Positions 7,207 through 13,890 of a DNA stretch of 64,000 bases are shown in pieces; positions within the stretch are counted from its first letter, which is position 1, and each line of letters starts with the position of its first letter. A program made the position numbers and the translations under genes. The notes beneath the pieces are model-generated. The model had not been told where the DNA came from and searched no databases. It saw only the letters and a program-made list of their open reading frames with translations. Source of the stretch: Bacteroidota bacterium (GTDB taxonomy: Bacteria > Bacteroidota > Bacteroidia > Bacteroidales > NBLH01); assembly GCA_025361565.1 (NCBI GenBank), contig JANYKN010000104.1:1-64000 (forward strand), given 5' to 3'.

Positions 7207-7427
7207 ACTTATTTTGGATGGGTAATAAATAGTTTCATGTTGTTTGGTTTTTAGTTTTGGTTATTCGTATTTATAGTTTTCAAATTTATACTTGCTGCAT
7301 TCTTCACAAATCTATCCAACACAAAACCAAACGGCAACAAATATTTACGTATGCAAGTATAGGTAAATAAAATGTATTTTCAATGCTACCCCCCAATTTA
7401 GATTTATTCTAAATAAAAGAAGTGGGT

Positions 7428-7571
7428 TTAGATGGAGTATTCCATGATAAATGTTTCATTTTGTGCAAATACCAAAATATGTTGTAAAACATGTTCGTTC
7501 AAATAATCCTTTAGTACCAATGCCTGCCGAAATTCATTTATCTTTTCTGCAAATACACTTGACAAATTCAT
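7428..7571 (-). CDS. Small uncharacterised ORF, 47 residues
   Basis: ATG at 7571 to TAA at 7428. The product begins MNLSSVFAEKINEFRQALVL, continues KDYLNEHVLQHILVFAQNET and ends FIMEYSI. The composition (helical, balanced charge, no run of Lys/Asn/Ile codons) looks more like a real protein than neighbouring noncoding DNA. It is divergent from the DUF6261 gene, 81 bases away. No family is recognised; it could be a small cytosolic protein or the remnant of a larger gene. Confidence 0.3.
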   Translation of the reverse strand: MNLSSVFAEKINEFRQALVLKDYLNEHVLQHILVFAQNETFIMEYSI

Positions 7572-7652
7572 TGTATCATAAATAGATTAGCATACGTTCT
7601 ATACCTAGAAAGTGAATTTGTGTGAAGGCATTTATAAACTAAAAAAAATTAT

Positions 7653-8414
7653 ATGATGCAAAAAATTTCATTTTATCCATCCATCTTCTTAGCAGAAGAA
7701 ACAAACACAGCAGCCAAACAAATAACAACTGCTGTTAATTCATCACAAAATATCAATGAAACTCTGTTGTTGGCAAAAGCTGCCTTAGAAACCAGCAACG
7801 AAAAATTGACTAGGGTTATTCATGCTATACTGGCTAATCCTCACACACAGGATTTAACCAATGCAGATGGCAGCAGAGATACAACCTTTGTTGGTGGCAG
7901 AAATGTAATTGAAGGTTTTACACATTGGGAATTTGATGTTGCAAAAAAAGATGCCGCCATTAGGTTGGTAGAAGTTATTAACCGCAATGGATGGAGTTTG
8001 CATGCTTATGGTTACTCCAAACAAAGTTCTGCCACCAATTCATTGATCAATGAATTAAAAAAGCCTGAATTACAAGCGGATTTGGCTACACTGGGGCTTT
8101 TAAACTGGTATGCTGAACTTATCAAATCTCAAGAAAATTTCGAAAGTATCTTTAACCTTAAAGCCGGTACTAAAAACAGCAAAGAGTCTGTTGAAAAAAG
8201 AGAAGCTCAAATTCCGGTGAACGAGGATATTGAGAAATTGATCACCTACTTGAATTCCATCATTATGTTTAACACCAAAGACGAGAACTGGAATAAAATT
8301 TTTAACGATGTTGAAGGTATTGTTAAACAAATGACAAGTGTGGCAAGGGCACGTAGATCAAACCACAAAACAGACAATTCGGCTAGTACAGATAAGCCGG
8401 AGGACAAAAAGTAA
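7653..8414 (+). CDS. DUF6261-like protein
   Basis: A 253-residue protein predicted to be cytosolic and mostly helical, with no signal peptide or membrane segment. The central region (residues about 70-170) has the family pattern: DGSRDTTFVGG, then HWEFDVAKKDAAIRLVEVIN, a YGYSKQSSATNSLINELKK block, and LGLLNWYAELIKSQENFESI. These correspond to the RD, D..kr.AA..L..v...yG, and GL..W...L...N..F segments of DUF6261 proteins in Bacteroidota. The C-terminal 25 residues are polar and probably disordered. The function is unknown; in other genomes such genes often lie next to short tandem repeats, as here. It is monocistronic, ended by a strong terminator. Confidence 0.6.
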   Translation: MMQKISFYPSIFLAEETNTAAKQITTAVNSSQNINETLLLAKAALETSNEKLTRVIHAILANPHTQDLTNADGSRDTTFVGGRNVIEGFTHWEFDVAKKDAAIRLVEVINRNGWSLHAYGYSKQSSATNSLINELKKPELQADLATLGLLNWYAELIKSQENFESIFNLKAGTKNSKESVEKREAQIPVNEDIEKLITYLNSIIMFNTKDENWNKIFNDVEGIVKQMTSVARARRSNHKTDNSASTDKPEDKK

Positions 8415-8435
8415 TACAAAAAATATATGACTGTT

Positions 8436-8466
8436 AAGAGCCGGGAAAATTCCGGCTCTTTTTTTT
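8436..8466 (+). terminator. Rho-independent terminator of the DUF6261-like gene
   Basis: AAGAGCCGG (8436-8444) and CCGGCTCTT (8452-8460) form a perfect 9-bp stem with a 7-base loop, followed by a run of eight T residues to 8466. Confidence 0.9.
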
Positions 8467-8483
8467 ACATTAAAATTCCAGGG

Positions 8484-8795
8484 TTTTTCAATCAGCATGG
8501 TTTTAATACTATTTCAAACGCCACTTTTTCAGCCAGCTTAGTTTTAATAGTATTGCAATCTCTATTTTTTCAGCCAGCATGGTTTTAATACTATTACAAA
8601 CTTCATTTTTTCAGCCAGCATAGTTTTAATACTATTGTAATGTTCATTTTTTCAGCCAGCATAGTTTTAATACTATTACAATGTTCATTTTTTCAGTCAG
8701 CTTGGTTTTAATAGTATTACAATATTCATTTTTTCAGCCAGCATGGTTTTAATACTATTACAATGTTCATTTTTTCAGTCAGGTTATTCTTAATA
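8484..8795. repeat. Tandem array with exact 41-bp period (about 7-8 units)
   Basis: The anchor TTTTAATA recurs at 8501, 8542, 8583, 8624, 8665, 8706 and 8747, with a decayed copy at 8788, always exactly 41 bases apart. A consensus unit is CAGCATGGTTTTAATACTAT followed by TACAATGTTCATTTTTT. Each unit has a palindromic core TAATA-C/G-TATTA. Two linked variants exist: units with CAGCAT carry AATACT, and the two with CAGCTT carry AATAGT. There are no unique spacers, so this is a minisatellite, not a CRISPR array; 41 is not a multiple of 3, so it is not coding. It fills the gap between two convergent genes. Confidence 0.95.
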
Positions 8796-8835
8796 GGGTC
8801 ATAAAGGCTGTTTTTTCACACAAGCAAATTAAGCT

Positions 8836-9585
8836 TTATAGAAAAACAACTTCTTTAAAAGCAAATTGAAGGAGTTCTTTTTTTTCGTTCAACAAGCAGA
8901 GCCTGCCAAACTGATCAATATCGATAATTTTGGCGGTGAACACCTCATCACCGACTTTGTATTGATGAAGTTTTTGATATCTATACAAAAGAAATAGGTA
9001 CTCAATATCAATATCATCTACTTTACTTGTTTTTAGCTTATTATACCAATAATTCAATTTTGAAAACAAGGTTTCATACAATTCTTCCAATTGATAGGTA
9101 TCTCCAGTTTCAAGGCTAAGTGAGGTAGGATTTGGCAAGGCCGGACTAAAAGTTTTCTGGTTAATATTTAATCCAATACCTGCAATTGAACTCGAAATAC
9201 TATTTCCTATCAATGTATTTTCAATCAAAACACCAGCTATCTTTTTTTCATTTACATAAATATCGTTTGGCCATTTGATTTTAACATCAGTTATAAATGT
9301 TTTTAAAAAATCCACAATCCCAAGCGAAATTACTTTTGAAATCATAAATTGATTCCGGGCATCAATAAAAGTGGGATATATAACAAAACTCAGGGTTACA
9401 TTTTCGCCTTTATTACTTTCCCAGCAATTGCCAACCTGGCCTCTTCCGGCAGTTTGCTCTTGTGTAATAATCACAGTTCCTTCTTGGGGTGTTTCTACCT
9501 TTAACAATTCTTTTAAATAATTGTTGGTAGAATCAACCGTTTCAAGGTTTATGATATTATCTCCTATTGAATGAATTATTTTCAT
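8836..9585 (-). CDS. birA: Biotin--[acetyl-CoA-carboxylase] ligase (BirA, catalytic domain only)
   Basis: Activates biotin with ATP and attaches it to the biotin carrier protein of acyl-CoA carboxylases. I start at the ATG at 9585 (MKIIHSIGDNIINLETVDST), because DSTNNYLKE is the usual beginning of the catalytic domain. Motifs seen: QTAGRGQVGNCWES, the biotinyl-AMP loop, and KWPNDIYVNEKKIAGVLIEN, with the substrate-binding Lys. The 249-residue product lacks the N-terminal winged helix of E. coli BirA, so it is an enzyme without the repressor function. It is the last gene of the molybdenum-cofactor cluster, about 185 bases past mogA, and the 41-bp array follows it. Confidence 0.9.
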   Translation of the reverse strand: MKIIHSIGDNIINLETVDSTNNYLKELLKVETPQEGTVIITQEQTAGRGQVGNCWESNKGENVTLSFVIYPTFIDARNQFMISKVISLGIVDFLKTFITDVKIKWPNDIYVNEKKIAGVLIENTLIGNSISSSIAGIGLNINQKTFSPALPNPTSLSLETGDTYQLEELYETLFSKLNYWYNKLKTSKVDDIDIEYLFLLYRYQKLHQYKVGDEVFTAKIIDIDQFGRLCLLNEKKELLQFAFKEVVFL

Positions 9586-9677
9586 GTTTAATTTAAAAGG
9601 TGTAAGTGCGATTACTGGACATTTCAATTTATAGTTATCTTTTCAATAGATTAATTTGATTCATTTAATTATGACAT

Positions 9678-9712
9678 TGGGTTCAATCCCCCAACCCCCT
9701 TCGCCAAGGGGG
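9678..9712. repeat. Extragenic GC-rich palindrome
   Basis: CCCCCTT (9695-9701), loop CGCC, AAGGGGG (9706-9712) is a perfect 7-bp stem standing out in AT-rich DNA. It is preceded by TTGGGTTCAATCCCCCAA, itself an imperfect hairpin. Such CCCCC-AACCCCC...GGGGG elements are typical dispersed extragenic palindromes of Bacteroidota. The location between birA and mogA suggests either transcript stabilisation or partial termination. Confidence 0.6.
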
Positions 9713-9770
9713 AAAGCGTTTATCCACATTTCCAGTATTTTATCATTCGTCAAATCTCGAAACTATAAAA

Positions 9771-10301
9771 TCAATGTTTATTATGCGTATCAATACCATA
9801 AAGCATATAAATAAGATGTTCCAATGTTTTTAAAATTTCTACCATATATTCTTTTACGGCTTTTACACTGCCTGGCAAACAATATAATTGGGTTTGGCCC
9901 ATTACACCCGCCACTCCCCTGCTCAATAATGCATTTGGTATAAACTGTCCATATTTAATACGGATATTTTCCATGATTCCAGGAATTTCCTTTTCAATCA
10001 GCTTTTTAGCAACTTCAGGAGTAAAATCCCTGGGACCAATTCCAGTTCCTCCGGTGGTTATTACGATATCGGTTTTGTTACTTTTGGCAGAGATTAACTT
10101 TTTTTCAAGCAAATCAGCATCATCGGGGATAATTTCCAAATCAATATCGAAAATCCAATCCTTTTCAGTAAAATAGTTTTTAATAAAATTTACAGTTTCA
10201 GGGCCGCTTAAATCCTCATATTCACCCCTACTCGCCCTATCGCTTAAAGTAATAACATGGATTTTAAGCTTTTTGTTTTGCTTGAATTCTTCTTTGGTCA
10301 T
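9771..10301 (-). CDS. mogA: Molybdopterin adenylyltransferase (MogA/MoaB family)
   Basis: Adenylates molybdopterin so that MoeA can insert molybdenum. The 176-residue protein has the family's DRASRGEYEDLSGP near the N-terminus, TTGGTGIGPRDFTPE in the middle (the molybdopterin-binding loop) and PGSVKAVKEYM near the C-terminus. The aspartates in SDRAS and GPRDFTPE correspond to catalytic residues of MogA. It lies downstream of the DUF2459-like gene on the same strand, but the two are separated by a 226-base repeat-containing stretch. Paired with moeA, moaA and moaC in this window, it gives most of the cofactor pathway; moaD, moaE, moeB and mobA are not present here. Confidence 0.92.
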   Translation of the reverse strand: MTKEEFKQNKKLKIHVITLSDRASRGEYEDLSGPETVNFIKNYFTEKDWIFDIDLEIIPDDADLLEKKLISAKSNKTDIVITTGGTGIGPRDFTPEVAKKLIEKEIPGIMENIRIKYGQFIPNALLSRGVAGVMGQTQLYCLPGSVKAVKEYMVEILKTLEHLIYMLYGIDTHNKH

Positions 10302-10319
10302 AAGATGTTTATTTTTAAT

Positions 10320-10527
10320 GCGTGAATGCTCAAATGCTTGAATGCTTAAATAAAATTCGCCTTTCGTCTGTCAAATTATTTTCTTCAATTTTTCTAATTG
10401 TTCCAGCTAGCTTATTGATTGTGTGTCTGGATAATTCATAAACCATCATTATTTCATTTAACATTCATTTATTCTCTCATTCATAGATTCACGCATTCAG
10501 TCATTCAATCATTGACGCATTCACTCA
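10320..10527. repeat. Octamer arrays in opposite orientations flanking a 110-bp core
   Basis: On the left, GTGAATGC, TCAAATGC and TTGAATGC follow each other at 10322-10345. On the right, CATTCAGT, CATTCAAT, CATTGACG and CATTCACT follow each other at 10494-10525, preceded by looser copies from 10462. The right-hand octamers are reverse complements of the left-hand ones, so the block is an inverted repeat around 10346-10461. The core has a 39-codon minus-strand frame (ATG 10449 to TGA 10330) starting MMVYELSRHTINKLAGTIRK that runs into the left array. It looks like a decayed mobile or miniature element between mogA and the rest of the operon. Confidence 0.6.
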
Positions 10528-11199
10528 TTACTTCAAGTAAAACAACACCGATTTGTCAAAAGGTGCCCACAATGAATTTTTAACCCCAACTTTTTTTAAT
10601 CCCCTGCTTGTCCAGTTATTACAGGTAAATAACAAACTGTATTTTCCATTGGCTTCGAAATAAAGCAAATTTGAATTACTGATTTTTTCTGGCTCTATCT
10701 TGATTGGATTCAAAGATCCATCCAACACAAATGATTGATAAATATAAGCATTCAATTGATTTAATTGATTTTGTGACAGGTTAATTTTTATCGTATTTTT
10801 TGAAGTTTCCGGTCTTTCATCTATACAATATATTTGCAAAACTGCATCAGTGGGCAAGAATGCAGCTTTAAATGCAGTACTTAATTTTATATCGGACCAG
10901 TTTGGTGTATTCATATAAAATTCTTTATCGCCCCAACCAAAAGCAATGTATTTGCAGTTGTTATTTAACTTCAAAAGGTTGTTCCAGTTAAATGCCTGAG
11001 ATTGAGATGGAACAATTATGTTGGTATGAACACCGTTGGAACTGATATAAATTTCGGTTTCAGATGCTTTGTTTTGGAAATCTGAATTGACTGGAATCAA
11101 AGCTAGCACGATTGCAACCAAAAGATAGACAATAATCAGCAGTACAAAGCCAATTATTATTTTCAATATAATGGAAGCAATTTTCTCCAGCACATCCAC
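10528..11199 (-). CDS. DUF2459 / TIGR02117-like membrane-anchored protein
   Basis: A 223-residue protein with one long N-terminal transmembrane segment (residues about 9-37) and an extracytoplasmic domain. The family markers are visible: EIYISSNGVHTNIIVP, YIAFGWGDKEFYMNTPNWSD and LFTCNNWTSRGLKKVGV, matching the NGxHtdl, GWGDrxFY and CNtWta motifs of the family once called urease-region hypothetical. No enzymatic function is established; the conserved His, Asp and Cys suggest a papain-like fold. The start codon is GTG at 11199, 5 bases after the moaC stop, so it belongs to the cofactor operon by position. Its role there is unclear. Confidence 0.75.
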   Translation of the reverse strand: MDVLEKIASIILKIIIGFVLLIIVYLLVAIVLALIPVNSDFQNKASETEIYISSNGVHTNIIVPSQSQAFNWNNLLKLNNNCKYIAFGWGDKEFYMNTPNWSDIKLSTAFKAAFLPTDAVLQIYCIDERPETSKNTIKINLSQNQLNQLNAYIYQSFVLDGSLNPIKIEPEKISNSNLLYFEANGKYSLLFTCNNWTSRGLKKVGVKNSLWAPFDKSVLFYLK

Positions 11200-11204
11200 A
11201 AGGT

Positions 11205-11657
11205 TTATAGATCAGTTTTTGTTTTTTCAATTAATCGCACATTTTCAATAATCATGTGTTTATCAACAGCTTTGCACATATCATAAATGGTAAGTAATGC
11301 TACCGAAACTCCCGTAAGTGCTTCCATTTCAACGCCGGTTTGCCCTATGCAGCGAACTTCTCCAATCACTTTTACACCTGTTTCATCAAGGATGGCGTGT
11401 ATTTTCACTTTATTGATTAACAATGGGTGGCACAATGGAATAAGGTCGCTTGTTCTTTTGGCGGCCTGGATTCCTGCAATTTCTGAAACTGTCAATACAT
11501 CGCCTTTTTTCATATTGTTTTCTTTTATCAAGGCAATGGTTTCTGGATTAAGTGTAATATGTCCCTCGGCAATTGCTATCCGGAGTTGTTGATCTTTATT
11601 TCCCACATCAACCATTCTTGCTTTACCATCGGAATCGGTGTGCGATAATTGACTCAT
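11205..11657 (-). CDS. moaC: Cyclic pyranopterin monophosphate synthase (MoaC)
   Basis: Converts the MoaA product, 3',8-cyclo-dihydro-GTP, to cyclic pyranopterin monophosphate, the first stable intermediate of molybdenum cofactor. The 150-residue protein is full length and carries the family blocks LSHTDSDGKARMVDVGNKD, AIQ-type AGIQAAKRTSDLIPLCHP (with the catalytic His-Pro), TGVEMEALTGVSVALLTIYD and MCKAVDK with the catalytic Lys. Asp near the C-terminal helix (YDMCKAVDK) is also conserved. The gene lies 13 bases after the serine phosphatase gene and directly before the DUF2459-like gene, within the modE-moaC run. Confidence 0.95.
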   Translation of the reverse strand: MSQLSHTDSDGKARMVDVGNKDQQLRIAIAEGHITLNPETIALIKENNMKKGDVLTVSEIAGIQAAKRTSDLIPLCHPLLINKVKIHAILDETGVKVIGEVRCIGQTGVEMEALTGVSVALLTIYDMCKAVDKHMIIENVRLIEKTKTDL

Positions 11658-11670
11658 TTTATTACTATTA

Positions 11671-13074
11671 TTAAATTTTTAATCCGATTATTGAAATATC
11701 ATCTACTTGCTCATAATTGTTTTTCCAATTTTCAAGGGTTTCCTCCAACAATATTTTTTGTTTTTCCATTGGCTCATGATGGATAGACAACAATAGTTCC
11801 TTCAGGTTTTTAATCAGGAATTTCCGTCCATCATCTCCACCAAACTGATCGGCAAACCCATCAGAAAATAAATAAACAACATCCTCTAACTGATATTCAA
11901 TTTTATTATTTGTAAAATCTTTTTCTGTGCCAATATGAATCCCAATAGGCATCCGATCTCCTTTGTATTCAATTAAATTTCCATTTCTAATTAAGATCAT
12001 GGGATTATAAGCCCCTGCAAAATGAAGTTTTTTATTCCGATAATCAATCATACACAATGCGATATCCATTCCATCCTTTTGCTCTCCAGTTTTGCCAGTT
12101 TGTCGCAATGAAATTTTTATTTTGGTTCTTAGCTCGTTTAATATTTCGGCAGCATCTGGAATTCTATTGGTTCTTATTTCAATTTCTTTTACTATCTCAG
12201 ATAAAGAGGAAATTCCAAGCATGCTCATCAATGCCCCCGGAACACCATGACCTGTGCAATCAGCCACCGCTGCAAATATAATATTTTCTTCACCGGGTCT
12301 TTCAATTTTGTCGAACCAATAAAAATCACCACTTACAATATCTTTTGGTTTAAATAACACAAAATTTTCGGCAGTGAGTTTTTTGATGTTTTCCGTTGGC
12401 ATGAGCATCGCATTTTGGATTCTTTTTGCATACTTGATGCTATCGGTGATATTTTTGTTTTTTTCTGCAATCTCATCAGAAGCAACCTCTAGTTTTAATC
12501 TTGATGTAACTTCTTTTAAAGTCAGATTATATCGTGTATGAATAAGGACAATAGAAAAAATGGCAACCATCATGGTAAGAAAAGCCCCATTCGACAAATA
12601 TTCTTCGATAGATAAAGGGCTTAACAATAAAAAAAACGATGCATTCAGTATTAATGAAACAATTACTGCCCAAACTGAAAATGACAATCGCCAAACTGCC
12701 ATCATACCAGCTCCAATAAAAGTGGCAATAAAAGCAAATGTGAATTTTTGAAGAGTTGAAGCATCCATTACACTGTACATGTACGAATTTTCAACAATAC
12801 AACCTAAGTATGCAATAAAAGCCGGCCATTCAACAGGAATCGCAAATCTATCTTGAAGGAGATAAATGCTAAAAAAAATAGCTGTAATGATAAATCGGAG
12901 TACTAAAAAACTTTGCCAATGCTGAGGAATAGTAAAATAATCACTGATGGAAAACAAAATATTAAGAATAGCAACTACGCGAATAGCCAGATTATGATTG
13001 AGCAGGGCTATTTTCTTTATTTCTGACTTAACTACTTCTGAATCTACCGAAATATCCTGATAGTGTGTTTCCAT
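11671..13074 (-). CDS. Integral-membrane SpoIIE-type serine phosphatase
   Basis: A 467-residue protein. Residues about 28-190 hold five or six transmembrane segments, followed by a short coiled stretch ending SIKYAKRIQNAMLMP, the linker typical of Bacteroidota PP2C sensors. A SpoIIE-like PP2C domain (about residues 235-467) has VSGDFYWFDKIE, AAVADCTGHGVPGALMS and YLFSDGFADQFGG, keeping the metal-binding Asp residues. It would dephosphorylate Ser/Thr on a partner such as an anti-sigma-antagonist; none is encoded nearby. Its position is odd: 15 bases after moaA and 13 before moaC, inside a molybdenum cofactor operon. The C-terminal domain resembles those of the two giant phosphatases at 16435-23601. 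Confidence 0.88.
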   Translation of the reverse strand: METHYQDISVDSEVVKSEIKKIALLNHNLAIRVVAILNILFSISDYFTIPQHWQSFLVLRFIITAIFFSIYLLQDRFAIPVEWPAFIAYLGCIVENSYMYSVMDASTLQKFTFAFIATFIGAGMMAVWRLSFSVWAVIVSLILNASFFLLLSPLSIEEYLSNGAFLTMMVAIFSIVLIHTRYNLTLKEVTSRLKLEVASDEIAEKNKNITDSIKYAKRIQNAMLMPTENIKKLTAENFVLFKPKDIVSGDFYWFDKIERPGEENIIFAAVADCTGHGVPGALMSMLGISSLSEIVKEIEIRTNRIPDAAEILNELRTKIKISLRQTGKTGEQKDGMDIALCMIDYRNKKLHFAGAYNPMILIRNGNLIEYKGDRMPIGIHIGTEKDFTNNKIEYQLEDVVYLFSDGFADQFGGDDGRKFLIKNLKELLLSIHHEPMEKQKILLEETLENWKNNYEQVDDISIIGLKI

Positions 13075-13089
13075 CTAACAAATATAAGG

Positions 13090-13890
13090 TTATCCCCCAA
13101 TATTACTAAACTTATTTATCAAACTTTGTGTCCCTGATTTTGGTTTATTGCCCAAGGCTAAATTTAATGCTTGTTTTACACCCAGCTCCCTGACATCATA
13201 TTCCAAATCGCTAAACAAACATGGTTTTATTTTTCCATTGCTTGTCAATCTAAGTCTATTGCATATTTGACATGATCCACCTTCGCCTCCCTGAACTTTC
13301 CAAAACTGCCCTTTTTCAAGATCCATTTCACGGATGAACCTTATTTTCAAATCATTCTTTATGCAAAATTCAGATACTTCCTGTGCATCTTTTTCCTTTG
13401 AAGATTCTTTGATTACACAATTTATTTTAATCGGATCCAAACCCGCTTTTTTTGCCGCATCAATTCCATTTAACACCATATTTATGTCGCCCAGCCGTGT
13501 TAAGGCTTTATATTTTTCAGGGTTCATAGTATCAAGACTGACATTGATTCGTTGAAGACCTGCATCAAAAAGTGGCTTGGCAAATTTATCGAGGTAAATT
13601 CCATTCGTGGTCATTCCAAAATCTTTAACTCCTTTAATCTGACCAATCATTCGAACCAAATCAACAATACCTCTGCGTACTAAAGGTTCTCCACCAGTTA
13701 TTCTTATTTTATCAATTCCTTGTTCAACTGCTGCATTGACAACTTCCAAAATTTCATCGAAACTGAGAATTTCATCATGCTGCATCAATTGAATACCTTC
13801 GGCAGGCATGCAATAAACGCATCGCAAATTACAGCGATCAGTCACAGAAATCCGTAAATAATTGATCCTTCTGTTATATTTGTCGAACAT
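13090..13890 (-). CDS. moaA: GTP 3',8-cyclase MoaA, compact form
   Basis: Radical-SAM enzyme that starts molybdenum cofactor synthesis from GTP. I start at the ATG at 13890 (MFDKYNRRINYLRISVTDRC); the frame is open further upstream, but that part is the moeA tail in another frame. Motifs: CNLRCVYCMP (CxxxCxxC, the SAM cluster), RITGGEPLVRRG, MTTNGIYL, VSLDTMNPEKY and CQICNRLRLTSNGKIKPCLF, the second cluster with two substrate-binding Arg residues. It ends in the conserved Gly-Gly. At 266 residues it is about 60 shorter than usual, the missing part lying before the second cluster. It overlaps the moeA stop by 17 bases, indicating coupling. Confidence 0.92.
   Translation of the reverse strand: MFDKYNRRINYLRISVTDRCNLRCVYCMPAEGIQLMQHDEILSFDEILEVVNAAVEQGIDKIRITGGEPLVRRGIVDLVRMIGQIKGVKDFGMTTNGIYLDKFAKPLFDAGLQRINVSLDTMNPEKYKALTRLGDINMVLNGIDAAKKAGLDPIKINCVIKESSKEKDAQEVSEFCIKNDLKIRFIREMDLEKGQFWKVQGGEGGSCQICNRLRLTSNGKIKPCLFSDLEYDVRELGVKQALNLALGNKPKSGTQSLINKFSNIGG

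Larger units (their letters stand above)
6968..7427. other. Intergenic region with promoter-like and hairpin elements
   Basis: Upstream of the peptide genes. It holds a plus-strand TATCTTTG, several inverted repeats (7040-7053, 7106-7123, 7167-7206) and a candidate short RNA (listed separately). Positions 7210-7427 show nothing I can interpret. No clear minus-strand promoter for the peptide operon is visible. Confidence 0.4.

Noticed and set aside
8484-8795. CRISPR array
   Set aside because: Unit length and regularity suggested it, but the whole 41-bp unit repeats with scattered substitutions; there are no unique spacers and no cas genes in the window.
9674-9712. tRNA fragment or attachment site
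   Set aside because: GGGTTCAATCCCC resembles a T-arm, but no acceptor or anticodon arm is adjacent, and the hairpin next to it fits an extragenic repeat better.
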